Assembly (NCBI GenBank): GCA_036346405.1 | Contig: CM070566.1 | Coordinates: 54,117,231-54,181,230, forward strand | Length of the DNA stretch: 64,000 nucleotides | Source of the DNA: Phyllostachys edulis | Lineage: Eukaryota > Streptophyta > Magnoliopsida > Poales > Poaceae | Reading direction: 5' to 3' | In this document: piece after piece, positions 12,168-23,253 of the stretch | Numbering within the stretch: the first letter of the stretch is position 1 | Layout of the letters: each line of letters starts with the position of its first letter | Position numbers and translations under genes: made by a program | The notes under the pieces: model-generated | What the model was told of the DNA's origin: nothing | The model's input: the letters and a program-made list of their open reading frames with translations, nothing else | Database searches by the model: none

Positions 12168-12540
12168 GCGAAAATCCTCAAGGATGAGTAGTGAAAGTTG
12201 GAGACTTTGTGGTCGGAAGAACAGAAAAGACTCGGAGGATTTCTTGGCGAGAAGCTAAAGGATCGAAGGATTTTGGAAGCATAAAAATTCTAAGAGCCCA
12301 AATGAGAGGAGATTTTATAAACTTCCGATACTTTCAAGGATTCCCACAAGAGTCCAACCGACAAAAAGCTTTTTTTGTTCAAACGACAGAGGAACTCTTC
12401 GCTTCCCAAGGCAAGTTCTCAACTTTAAAGCTTAACACGCATCACTTCCGTATACCACTTACATTAAATGGGTTCCGCCTGATACGATTTCATCGGAAAA
12501 GGTATATACACAACCAGTTCATTTAAAGTTCGGGGCTAGC

Positions 12541-13273
12541 CGACGAGGATTAAAACCTCTATGTATTATTTTAATACATAATAAAGGACCATACGTTTTC
12601 ATGGTCGTAATTTCTAAGACTAACGACCTCCACCGGTCGTTAGTATTCCAGACGTTATTTATGGGTACCACTGCCTGATGAGGCTTTGTGCCTAATCCCG
12701 ACCGTATAACCGCCAGAAAATTATCGAATCGGTATTTCTTATCGTATGATGAATGGAACACGTGCTATACGCTCCAAATCATGCGATAGTACAACCCTGA
12801 GACACTGACTATTAACCACCCTACGGTTAAGCTTTTCACAGTCAACCACAAGGAAGTTAGCACGTTGCTAATCGCTTCTTCCGCTCGACCAACCGTAACG
12901 CTTCACCAGGGATGTCTTCTCCAGGAGTAACTGCCACCTCTTCGGAAGTTATTTAAAGGTGAAGCACAGAAGACGAAGGCACGGGCAACACACACAGAAC
13001 AAGGCCAAGACAAGCAAAGACAAGAACAACGATAGTTCAACAGAGTACACAGAAGCCTAAGCGGTGGAATTAGAAGCCAGATGATCAGCCTTAGACTCAT
13101 ACTTTAAGTCCGACACTCGGTTAGACATTCCCCATTCAAGGTAATTCAGGTAGTACTTAGCCACATCTTGTAAACCCGCTCATATCAATAAAGAGCGACC
13201 CCATTCCATTCCGTGATATTCCACGCCATTTTCCTCGCTCATTTTCAGAAGATCGGCGACTCGATCGTCGACA
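12541..13273 (+). repeat. Tat-A 3' LTR
   Basis: 733 bp, matching 1357-2094, with the first base changed (CGACGAGG for TGACGAGG) and ending GTCGACA. A purine-rich tract with tcggggctag lies just before it (about 12530-12539). The TATA-like ttatttaaa is at 12949-12957 and AATAAA at 13187-13192. The target copy tgttt follows at 13274-13278. Confidence 0.93.
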
Positions 13274-13278
13274 TGTTT

Positions 13279-15435
13279 AAAGATAGATATTAAAATATCT
13301 TGATAGAAATAGGCATGCATTATCCTTTGAAACAGAACATAAATAAATTGAAATAATGGGTGCAATATGTTCAAGAGCATGACTTGCCATGCTCACTGTC
13401 TTGAGAGTCTTCTTCTTCAAGGTTTCACGCTCCTCGTTGTCCTCACGATCTATACGGGAGAAAAGGAGACAACTCAAACCAAATTCCAAATAAAGAGCCA
13501 AAAGAACTTCAAAAGAAACTCCAAAACTTAATCAACAAGAACACCTTACACGCAAACGAGGCTCTGTGAGAGAGGTCCTAACCTACGGGAGAAAGGTCCA
13601 CGAGGAAGGTCTTCACAGAAGACCGTAGGGGCGCTTACAATGCATCAAGAGGATGATACTTGCGCAGAGTCCAAGGAGGTGATCTTTAGACGAAAACCAT
13701 AGAGTTCCAAGGAGAAGCCAGAAGAAGAGGTCCTGAAAGGGACATAACCTCTTATGGTGGCGATCGAGCAAGAACAGATCAAACGCAAGGAGGCTTACCA
13801 AAGAATAGGCAAGAGGTGACGAGTGAAGGGGAGGTCGAAGGCGATATGGGCGGTTGAGGTCAACGCCCAAGCTCCATTCGAGCCTCCAATGGTGAAAATA
13901 CGATGAAGCGGTGCTCCTGGCGATGTTCTTGGCAGCAAGGACTCTCCAGGAAACCACCGGGTGTGAGCAATAATGTTGAGTGTGTGAAAAAAGGTGGCAA
14001 TGAAGGGCTCCCGGGGCTAGTTATAGTCAAAGAAAGTGAAAAGACCACTCAATGCGTACATGATTTGGTGAGCATGTGAGATGGGCAAAAGGTACGGGGG
14101 TGTCAAAGAAAAATAATAAAGGACATAGTGTATTTTACGGAGGAGACTAGAAAAGACACCAATAGTGCCCTGCACGACCCCATACAATGGAAACAAATGA
14201 CCACTTGCTTGGCTGCATTTAATGCATAATACATGCATTAAATGCCCATGGTACTAGTGTGGGGAAACATAAAATAGGTAAGCTCGGGCAGGTGGGACTA
14301 GTCAAATCTAGAGACAGTTGGGTCAAGGGGGAGGTCCCGACAGCTTGGATCTCCAAAGAGGAGGTCCAACGGCCAAGATTGAGTGCTAACGGGAGGTCCG
14401 TGGGTAAGAGGGGAACCTCACCCGCTAGGGCGGTCTAGAGCCAGAGGATCAAATCCAGACGGAGAGAATGCGACGGTTAGGATCTCCAAGGAGGTCCTAA
14501 CAATCGATCTCGCCAACGAGGAGAATCGGACGGTTAAGATCTCCAATGGGGAGGTCTTAACGGTCCAGATGTTCATGGAGGGAGGTCTGGGCTGTTAAGA
14601 TCTCAAGGGGGAGGTCTTAACGGTCCAGATTTACAGAGGAGGTCTGGACATGGGGAGGTCCAGATACACATGGAGGAGGTCTACGCGACAAAAGGTTCTA
14701 ACAACCAATATCCTATCAAGGGAGGTCCTGGTTGAGGGGATCCTTGCGAAAAGGAGGTCCTGACTGGTAGGATCTCACCAACGGGGAGGTCCTATCAGTA
14801 AGGCTCTCATGAAAGGAGGTTCCACGGGCTCGAGGAGGTCTTGAGAGGAGGTCTAAAGAACTAAGTCGACCAGGGGAGGTCCTAATCGCTAGGATCTCCA
14901 CAATGGGAGGTCCTGGCGGTGAGGATTTCATTATAGGAGGTCCTAGAGGTTCGGGAGGAGATCTTTGGAGGTCAGGAGTCCCTAAGTTAAGTGAGTAAGG
15001 AGGTCCAATGGATGGGGAGGTCCAAAGGACTTGAATTCGAAGGGAGGCCTAAACATATAGGCACGGTTTAACCAAGAGGAGGTCTAGACCTAAGGAGGAG
15101 GTCTGAACCAAAGAGATTCAAACCAACAAAGAGATCCAAAGAGATCTAGCTCAAGGAGAAAGGTCTGGACGTAAAGACACGTCCAATTGAGAAAAGGTCT
15201 GAGCCCCCAGGGGAGGTCTAACTTCAAGGACCACTAGGGAGGTCCAGGCCACAGAGAAGGTCTAAACCGAACATAACACAAAAGAGAGACTGAGGGGAGA
15301 ACTGGCCAACATACAGAAGGGGTGACAACATGAAACTTAACCTCTCCAACGAACCAACTATGAATTCTCATCAAAACAAAATAGTTTTATTTTATTTTAC
15401 AAATTTAAAAGGATTTGGAAAATCAGGATGTTACA
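13279..15435 (-). repeat. Tekay-A 3' LTR, second segment
   Basis: The LTR resumes after the Tat-A target duplication and matches 22128-23253 up to about position 14400. The remaining 1 kb has no partner because the 5' LTR is cut. It ends GGATGTTACA, the complement of the usual Tekay LTR start TGTAACATCC, followed at 15441-15450 by the complement of a polypurine tract (acccccctta). Counting the 340 bp outside the window, the full LTR would be about 3.85 kb. Confidence 0.9.
14300..15265. repeat. GAGGTC-rich degenerate array in the Tekay-A LTR
   Basis: The hexamer gaggtc (usually aggaggtcc or gaggtctaa) recurs dozens of times at irregular spacing of roughly 15-45 bp, mixed with the related words taggatctcc and taacggtccag. 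No unit of constant length is seen, so it is a motif-dense region rather than a clean tandem array. The same word is common in the Tekay-A coding region and leader. Confidence 0.75.
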
Positions 15436-15470
15436 AACCTACCCCCCTTAAAAGAATCTCGACCCGAGAT

Positions 15471-16592
15471 TCAAACAGGATTAGTAAAGAGGTAGGGATA
15501 ATTAGCCTTGAGGTCTTCTTCCTTCTCCCATGTAGCTTTACTTTCTGGATGATGACTCCATTGCACCTTGTAGGATCTGATAATCCGGCTCCTGGTAACC
15601 CTTTCTGCAACATCCAGAATTTTAATTGGCTGCTCCACATAGGTAAGGTCTTCTTGGAGATCGAAATTCTCTAGTGATGTGTGGTCTTCTGGCACCCGAA
15701 GACATTTCCTTAATTGGGATACATGAAAGACATTGTGCACAGCTGAGAGGGACTCGGGAGCTCTAGTTGATAGGCGACTTCACCAATTCGCCCATGATCT
15801 TGTATGGCTCGATAAATCTTGGTGCCGCTTTCCTTAGTCCGAAATCTTCTAACTCCCTAAGTGGTGTCACTCTAAGGTATACAAAGTCTCCAACCTCAAA
15901 GGACAAATCTCTTCGACGGTATCAAGATAGCTCTTTTGTCGAGATTGAGCCACTCTCAATCGCTTCCTTTATTAGCTTCACCTTGTCTTCACTTCTTTAA
16001 CTGTGTCCGACCATGAAGTTGATGTTCTCCAACCTCATCCCAAAGGAGGGGTGTTCTACAAGGTCTACCATATAGAGCTTCGAAGGGGACATCTCAGAGA
16101 CTAGTTTGATAACTATTGTTGTAAGAAAATTCAGCATAAGGCAAGTTCTTGTCCCAACTCTTCCTAAAATCCAAAGCTCAAGCCCTGAGCATGTCTTCCA
16201 GGACTTGGTTCACTCTCTCAGTTTGCCCATCGATCTGAGGGTGATAGGCTGTACTAAAATTGAGCTTAGTACCTAGAGCTTCATGTAAGCTTTTCCAAAA
16301 CCTCAAGTGAATCACCCTCATGCAAAACTATTCTTTTGGGTACCCCATGTAAGCAAACAATTCTTGCCATATACAATTCTGCTAGCTTATCACTCCTATA
16401 GGTGGTCTTGACCGGTATAAAATGGGCTACCTTGGTCAATCGGTCAACTACCACCCAAATGGAATCAAAACCCGTTTGGGTGCTAGGTAATCCAGTAATG
16501 AAGTCCATGCCTACCTGTTCCCATTTCCATTCAGGGATCGGCAATGGTTGTAACAACCCTGCTGGTCTTTGGTGTTCAGCTTTAACCCTCTA
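15471..16592 (-). pseudogene. Tekay-A integrase with C-terminal chromodomain
   Basis: Integrase would join element DNA to the genome, and the chromodomain would guide it to heterochromatin marks. The core at 16281-16556 shows GMDFITGLPSTQTGFDSIW with the first catalytic Asp, then VVDRLTKVAHFIPV. The second Asp region is damaged (KRIVLHEGD in place of the usual SDRG form). Further fragments give the YHPQ...GQTERVNQ region. At 15471-15740 the tail reads VFHVSQLRKCLRVPEDH and a chromodomain-like SYKVQWSHHPESKATWEKE ending in a TGA at 15471-15473. A TAG at 16590-16592 separates it from the zinc-finger part, and several frameshifts lie at 15740-16280. Confidence 0.85.
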
Positions 16593-17291
16593 ACATACAT
16601 CACATTGAGAGACACATTTAGCAATATCTTGCTTCATACTGACCCACCAATACCTTTCCTTGAGGTCGTGATACATCTTGGTGCTGCTCGGGTGTATAGA
16701 GTAAGGCGACCCATGGGCTTCCACCAAGATGAGCTGCTTGATATCTTGGTGATTGGGCACACACATTCGGTTGCCAAACCACACTACCCCTTGTTCATCT
16801 TCAGAGAAACCTGGGGCTTTACCTCTCCTCATGTTCTTCTTAATTTCTTGGATGTCTTCATCCTCTCCTTGATGTTCTTTAATTTGGTCCAGAATGGTTG
16901 GATGCACCTCTAAGGTGTTTACACATCCTTGCTCTACAATTTCCAAGTTGAGATACTTCAGCTCTTTGTATAGCTTTGGTTGTTGCTCTTGAACCAACAA
17001 AGTGTTGCAATAACCTTTTCGGCTCAAGGCATCCGCCACTACATTGGCTTTGCCTGGGTGATAATGAATCCCAAGGTCATAATCTTTAATTAATTCCAAC
17101 CATCTCCTTTGGCTCAAGTTAAGCTCTGGTTGTGTAAAGATGTATTTCAAACTTTTGTGGTCTGTGTATATCTCACAGCGATTACTAATAAGGTAGTGTC
17201 GCCAGATTTTCAAAGCATGTACAATAGCTGCCAATTCTAGATCATGTGTTGGGTAGTTCTCTTCATGAGGTCTCAAATTGCCGAGATGCAT
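16593..17291 (-). pseudogene. Tekay-A RNase H and integrase zinc-finger region
   Basis: A 233-codon open frame. RNase H wording comes first (LRPHEENYPTHDLELAAIVHALKIW at about codons 6-30, in part YTDHKSLKYIFTQ), then the conserved HPGKANVVADALSRK tail. An integrase HHCC finger closes the frame (YHDLKERYWW, then DIAKCVSQCDVC). It is in a different frame from the RT piece because of a 1-nt shift near 17280, and is stopped by a TAG where the family has Gln. Confidence 0.88.
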
Positions 17292-19110
17292 ATGCTACTA
17301 CCCTTCCATCTTGCATAAGCACACACCCAAGACCTTGATGAGATGCATCACAAAATACCTCAAAGTCTCTATGGATGTCTGGCAGGACTAGGACTGGGGC
17401 TGTGACAAGCCTTTTCTTCAACTCTTGAAAGCTTTGCTCACAGACTTTAGTCCATTCAAATTTCTGCTCCTTTTTCAAGAGCTGGGTGAGAGGTCTAGCA
17501 AGCTTGGAAAAACCTTCAATAAATCTTCTATAATAGCCCGCTAGTCCAAGAAAACTTCTTACTTCAGTCACTGTCTTAGAAGGTCTCCATTCTAGCACAG
17601 CTTCCACTTTTGAAGAGTCTACAGCCACTCCCTTGGCCGAAATGATGTGACCAAGAAAAGCTACTCGATTTAGCCAAAATTCACACTTACTAAATTTTGC
17701 ATAGAGCTGCTGCTCTCTAAGTCTTCCCAAAACAGTCCTAAGGTGGTCTTCATGTTCTCTTTCATTCTTGGAGTAGATGAGGATATCATCAATAAACACT
17801 ACTACAAACTTGTCTAGGAGGTCCATGAACACTTTGTTCATCATACTCATGAAATAGGCTGGTGCATTTGTCAACCCAAATGACATGACAGTGGACTCAT
17901 ATAGTCCATACCTTGTGGTAAAGGCAGTTTTGGGAATGTCTTCTGCCCTAATCTTCAATTGATGATACCCAGACCTTAGATCAATCTTAGAAAACACACT
18001 TGCTCCTTTTAGTTGGTCAAAGAGGTCATCAATCCTTGGCAGGGGATATTTGTTTTTGATGGTGACCTCATTGAGTGATCTATAGTCTACACACATTCTC
18101 AGGCTATTGTCTTTCTTTTTTACAAATAGCACAGGTGCTCTCCATGGTGAAGAACTTGGTCTAATAAATCCTTTGTTCTTCAGTTCTTTGATCTGCTTCT
18201 TTAACTCTACCAATTCATTCACAGGCATCCTATAGGGCCTTTTTGATATAGGTGCAGTCCCGGGGACTAAGTCAATTAGGAATGATATATCCCTATCTGG
18301 TGGCATACCAGGTAGTTCTTCAGGGAACACATCTATGTACTCTCTGACCACTGGGAGGTCTTCTATCTTCACTTCTTTCACACTGGTCAGAATAGGTTTT
18401 GTTCTATGGGAGGTCTTGGACTTATATTCCACTTGTACTCCCTGGAGTGATATGGACTGGGTAGCACAATCTATTTGCACTTTATTCTTGGCTAACCAAT
18501 CCATTCCAAGAATCACATCCAGACCTTGAGATTGCAAAACTATTAAATCTGCCTGGAAAGGTACTCCAGAAATCTCTAAGGTAAGGTTTGGGCAGAGGGT
18601 ATTAGCCCTCATATCCAGGCCCGGGGCATGAATTAACATAGGGTTAACTAGAGGGACTATAGATAACCCATACTTCCCCACAAATTTGCTTGAAACAAAG
18701 GAATGAGAGGCTCCCGAGTCAAATAAAACCAATGCTGGTATAGAGTTGACAAGGAACGTACCCAGTACTACATCAGGCGCTGCTTGGGCTTCTTCAGCCA
18801 TGACATGAGTGACTCGGCCCTTTGTGAGATGCGTCTTTGGCTTCACGCTTGAGGCGCTACCCTGGACTGAGACTCCTTGTCCAGAGCGAGCTGGGGCAGG
18901 AGCTTGTTGCTTCTTTGGGCATCTACTAGCATAGTGCCCCACCTCATTACAAAAGAAACAAGTCACTCCAGCAGTAAAGGTCGTAGATGGCTTCTTGTGA
19001 GACTGACTTCCAAAGGAGGTCTTATGGTGACTTGATTTGCTTGAGTGTTGCACTGTGCTGGAGGTCTTTGCAGAAGAGGTCCGAGAGACCTTATGATGGG
19101 AGGACTGAGG
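17263..19110 (-). pseudogene. Tekay-A gag end, protease and reverse transcriptase
   Basis: A 596-codon open stretch, the longest in the window. In order: CCHC knuckle CFFCNEVGHYASRCP (residues about 33-47); aspartic protease VLFDSGASHSFVS (about 108-120) and ILGMDWLAKNKVQ; RT fingers GFIRPSSSPWRAPVLFV; SKIDLRSGYHQLKIR; MSFGLTNAP; catalytic VVFIDDILIYSK; thumb LGLAGYYRRFIEGFSK; then the start of RNase H. All RT motifs, including IDD, are present, so the RT itself looks recently functional. It is joined in frame to gag through a TAG at 19111-19113 and is shifted out of frame from RNase H near 17280. Confidence 0.92.
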
Positions 19111-19997
19111 CTAGGAGGTCTTAGACTTAGGAAAACCTCCAGAGCCAAACCTCTGTGCCGACTTCTTTCTTTTTCGGCCTTCCATCTGTTGGAGCTTACT
19201 TTCCTGCCGAATAGCCTTGCTCACAAGTTGATGAAAATCAGAATGCTCTTGGGAAACAAGATGGACTGAAATCTCATCATTAAGCCCCTCGAAAAAGTGC
19301 TCTTGCTTACTTTCATCCGTGGCAACATCTCCTGGGGCATATCTTGCCAATTGATTAAATTTATGCAAATACTCATTCACAGCGCGGTTGTCTTGCTTTA
19401 AAGTGCGGAATTCTGTCCTTTTTAAAGACATCACACCAGATGGAATATGGCCACGACAAAAAGCTCGCATAAACTCATCCCATGTGATGGCACAGGCATC
19501 GAGATGAGATTGACTAAAGTTATCCCACCACTCGAGATGTTGGTCCACTAAGCTGGTGAGAAGCAAAAAGAACTCTCTCATGGTCTGTGCATTGCACCAT
19601 CTCCAATTTCCTGCCCACTGTCCTGAGCCAATCATCAGCTTCTATTGGCTCAGTGCTGCTTGAAAATGTTGGAGGGCGCAGCCTCATGAATTCGGCAATG
19701 CTGGACCTTGGAGGAGGTGGAATTGGAGCTTGAGGTTGAGCTGCTGCTGTAGCTTGCAAAGACTGGGTGTTGGCAATAGATTGAGACAGCAAACTTATAA
19801 GCTAAGCTTGATTGGCCATTATTTGGGCCCAACTAAAACCGTCAACTGGAGGAGGTGGCGGCTGTGAGGTTGGGTCCTGCTGCACGCCCCCAACACCTCT
19901 ATTTTGGTTACTCTAGAAAGCTGGTTTCTCAGGTTCTCCTTCAGCTTGCCTATTCTGGTTGCTTGAACTTCCACTACCATTTCTGGTGGTCACCATT
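19111..19997 (-). pseudogene. Tekay-A gag
   Basis: Gag would form the nucleocapsid. The likely start is the ATG at 19997 (MVTTR), a usual Tekay gag start. A run of four A just after it shifts the frame. The correct frame then runs with TAG stops at 19913-19915 and 19802-19804 to DWLRTVGRKLEMVQCTDHE and a 1-nt shift near 19530. The rest of the retrotransposon-gag domain follows (WDNFSQSHLDACAITWDEFM, then FRTLKQDNRAVNEYLHKF and LARYAPGDVATDESKQ). A Gln/Pro-rich N-terminal stretch precedes it. Confidence 0.85.
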
Positions 19998-20429
19998 TTG
20001 CTAGACTCCAGAGTCTGAGGAAAGAAAAGCAAGGGCTAAGCAAGACTAACCAAAACAACCCACTCAACAAAGAGATCCAATGCAAGGAAAACAGCAGAAA
20101 GAACTTTTTCAGAAACTATAATAGTAGAGCATCGTTCTACTCGTTTCTTACCATTTTGAGGGAGGTCTTAAGCACCAAGCCTAACCCTAAAGACCTCTAG
20201 TAGAATCTTTCAAGGGTAAGGAGGTCCATTTGGTATTGCAAATCAATGTAAAGAAAGAGACCAGATAAGATCTGAATTAGGGTACGGATGAGTACCATTA
20301 AGGAGGTAAGAGTAGAGAGATGGCCCAGGTAAGAAAGAACATTTTATTCTTCTTGTTTATATAAAATAAGCTTTGAAGTTCTATGGCAATTTATTAGGTT
20401 GCACTGCAACAAATGGCTCAAACCACTCT
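19998..20429 (-). other. Tekay-A leader with primer-binding site
   Basis: Untranslated leader between the 5' LTR and gag. At 20415-20425 the plus strand reads ggctcaaacca followed by ctct and the LTR start tgtggcg. This parallels ggctcgatacca-cttt-tgtcggg in Tekay-B and corresponds to a Met-tRNA primer site (TGGTATCAGAGC) with several changes. Several gaggtc words lie here. No gene seen. Confidence 0.6.
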
Positions 20430-23253
20430 TGTGGCGACCCAACCCTAGGGCACCCGAGAGGTCCTCCCAGGATCTCCTAGGACATCCCTTAGGACCTCCC
20501 AGGAGGTCCGGTAGCACCTCCCGAGGCTCGGGTAGGATCTGCCCCCAAGGGTACCAATCGAGTCTCCCGCAGGGCCACTCGAGGGTACCACCATGGGGAG
20601 CAGGACTCACGGGGGGATCCTCTACTGCCACGGCCAACTCAGGGGAGGTCGAAGGACCTGACCTGAGGAGGTCGTGGGGCTTGAGGGATCACCCTGTGAT
20701 TCCTAGCGTGAACTGAGCTAGTCCCAAGGATCTCAAGCTAGCTCTTCACAACATACAAGAATGGTAACATCCACGACGTAACTTTATTTACAACATAACA
20801 AAGGAGTTGTTTACAAAAGGTGGCCTTGGGCCAAAAGCAAGCTTACAAAAGAGCGGAAACAGACGTCCATCCACTATACCACAGGCAAAATGGCTGGAGG
20901 GCACAACCTACTCGTCCTGGTCCTCTTCTGCACTGCTATTGTCTTCTCCTGATAAAGTTTGCATTGAGCAAGAGTGAGCACTACCACTGTGCTCGCAAGT
21001 CACACCCGTGGAATAACAAAATGACATGCATATATAGATATACAAAAGAAGGCATAATAGGGTTGATTTGCATAAAGCCAAGTTTCTTTCAATTACAAAT
21101 ATTAAGTTCCAAGGCAGATTTTTAATAGCTAAAATTCATTTTTCAACCTTGATTTTCAGTTAGATAATATTCATCAACAAGTTAGTGAAGGATACCCTCC
21201 TGTCACAAGGCTCCCTGCCCAAAGCCCATGGGATAGAAATCCCCAAAACAGTTATTAAACATTTTTAGAAACCCAAATTCAACATCTAACTCGAGTGGCA
21301 TTTGCCAAAGATGTTCATGACCACGCAACACGGCTATTCAATAGATTTACACTCGACGAGGATGTGCACTTTACCCACATGACATGATTCCTCTAGTTTA
21401 TCCCAAGATCCGCCGATGCCACCTCTCACTACCAAAGGTAAGAGGTCTAGAGTTCATGACAAAGCCTTTAAAATGCATTGTCCCACCACAGCCTCTCCTT
21501 GCTAAGGTTTCGCCTCCTTTGGATTCAACTCCATGCAGATCTGGGCCCCTCTTGCACCAAGGGGAACATAGGTCATAAAAGACTACCGCCATAGAAGACC
21601 TCCTACTCCTCCAATTGGATCAATCATGTGGAAGTTCGCAAATTACTTAGCTATGTCCCACACCCCATACCGAGACATGTGGTTGTACGGTTTTGGCATA
21701 GCCCATCATAGGCCTAGCATTGGCGGCTCAAAGACCGGTCCTCAACTGACTTGGGCGACAATCACAAACCCTTGAACCTCCACCTTAGCTAGGATAGAGT
21801 CCGTGCATAAACCTTGCACCAACCAAGCAAACCAATTCGCCCAAGTCTAAATCAATTTCCATTTTCTTTGCTTCCCCAGCAATATTTTCATACCCCCATG
21901 ACATTCCCATGCCATGGTCAAAACATTTTAAACAATAGTTGGTCATGAAGGTAAAGATTTCCCCAAATCAAGTACTTTTGGTCTAAGCAAGACTAAGCAT
22001 ACGGTTACACAATTGCTCCTGGTTCACACTAATGTACAATCCAGGTTTTGTCTAAGGTGACAACAAATTGGGTTCAATGTCAAGTTGGCCATATGAAGGA
22101 ATTAGGCATAACTATGTGTTTAAAGACAGGTATTAAAATATCTTGATAGAAATAGGCATGCATTATCCTTTGAAACAGAACATAAATAAATTGAAATAAT
22201 GGGTGCAATATGTTCAAGAGCATGACTTGCCTTGCTCACTATCTTGAGAGTCTTCTTCTTCAGTGCTCTCACGCTCCTCAGTGTCCTCACGATCTATACA
22301 GGAGAAAATGAGACAACTCAAACCAAATTCCAAATAAAGAGCCAAAAGAACTTCAAAAGAAACTCCAAAACTTAATCAACAAGAACACCTCACACGCAAA
22401 CGAGGTTCTGTGAGAGAGGTCCTAACCTACGGGAGAAAGGTCCAATGAGGAAGGTCTTCACGGAAGACCAGAGGGGCGGCTTAAGCAACAGACCAAGAGG
22501 ATGATACTTGCGCAGAGTCCAAGGAGGTGATCTTTCGACGAAAACCATAGAGTTCCAAGGAGAAGCCAGAAGAAGAGGTCCTGAAAGGGACATAACCTCT
22601 TATGGTGGCGATCAGAGCAAGAACAGATCAAACGCAAGGAGGCTTACCAGCAATAGGCAAGAGGTGACGAGTGAAGGGGAGGTCGAAGGCGATATGGGCG
22701 GTTGAGGTCAACGCCCAAGCTCCATTCGAGCCTCCAATGGTGAAAATACGATGAAGCGGTGCTCCTGGCGATGTTCTTGGCAGCAAGGACTCTCCAGGAA
22801 ACCACTGGGTGTGAGCAATAATGTTGAGTGTGTGAAAAAAGGTGGCAATGAAGGGCTCCCGGGGCTAGTTATAGTCAAAGAAAGTGAAAAGACCACTCAA
22901 TGCGTACATGATTTGGTGAGCATGTGAGATGGGCAAAAGGTACGGGGGTGTCAAAGAAAAATAATAAAGGACATAGTGTACTGTTACGGGAGGAGACTAG
23001 AAAAGACACCAATAGTGCCCCAGAATGACCCCATACAATGGAAACAGCCACTTGCTTGGCTGCATTTAATGCGACAATACATGCATTAAATGCCCATGGT
23101 ACTAGTGTGGCGGGGAAACATAAAATAGGTAAGCCTGGCAGGTGGGACTAGTCAAATCTAGAGACAGTTGGGTCAAAGGGGGAGGTCCTGACAGTTGGAT
23201 CTCCAAAGAGGAGGTCCAACGGCCAAGATTGAGTGCTAACGGGGAGGTCCGTG
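20430..23253 (-). repeat. Tekay-A 5' LTR, truncated
   Basis: It starts tgtggcgacc after the primer-site complement, by analogy with tgtcgggacc in Tekay-B. From 20770 it matches 1-1356 and then 13274-14400 without interruption. The match ends at about 23253 inside a gaggtccgtg word, so roughly the last 1 kb (the outer, U3 end) is missing. The inner edge is inferred because the partner LTR is cut by the window start. An 8-bp hairpin GGACCTCC-CA-GGAGGTCC lies at 20492-20509. Confidence 0.82.
21312..21379 (-). promoter_or_regulatory. Conserved Tekay LTR block (Tekay-A 5' copy, altered)
   Basis: Partner of 543-610. The palindrome is reduced to CTATTCAATAG by loss of the central g, and the ccgcgg word is altered. 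The CTTTACCCAC box is intact. The same central-g loss occurs independently in Tekay-B at 51497-51560. Confidence 0.5.

Larger units (their letters stand above)
1357..13273 (+). mobile_element. Tat-A: Ty3/gypsy Tat/Retand-type element inserted in the Tekay-A LTR
   Basis: Plus-strand element of about 11.9 kb with LTRs 1357-2094 and 12541-13273, ends TG...CA and TSD tgttt. Order: LTR, PBS, gag, protease, RT, RNase H, integrase, a long post-pol region with antisense ORFs, PPT, LTR. The length, the PBS starting gggcgccgtccgtgggg, the RT wording (DEEKTSFITPYGTY, then MPFGLKNAGATFQRLMQ) and the post-pol antisense coding place it in the Tat group. The coding region is broken by many frameshifts and stops, so the element cannot move without help. 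The nearly matching LTRs show that it inserted after Tekay-A. Confidence 0.88.
1..23253 (-). mobile_element. Tekay-A: Ty3/gypsy chromovirus (Tekay/Del type), split and truncated
   Basis: Minus-strand element. The 3' LTR lies at the left (1-1356 plus 13279-15435), gag-pol at 15471-19997, a degenerate PBS at 20415-20425, and the 5' LTR at 20430-23253. Positions 1-1356 match 20770 onward, and 13274-14400 continue the same match to 23253, which proves that 1357-13273 is a later insertion. The LTR end GGATGTTACA (read as TGTAACATCC on the minus strand) is Tekay-like, as are the RT and the C-terminal chromodomain. About 340 bp of the left LTR lies outside the window. The right LTR lacks roughly 1 kb corresponding to 14401-15435, so the element's own target duplication cannot be seen. 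Lineage assignment rests on recognising family motifs by eye. Confidence 0.88.
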
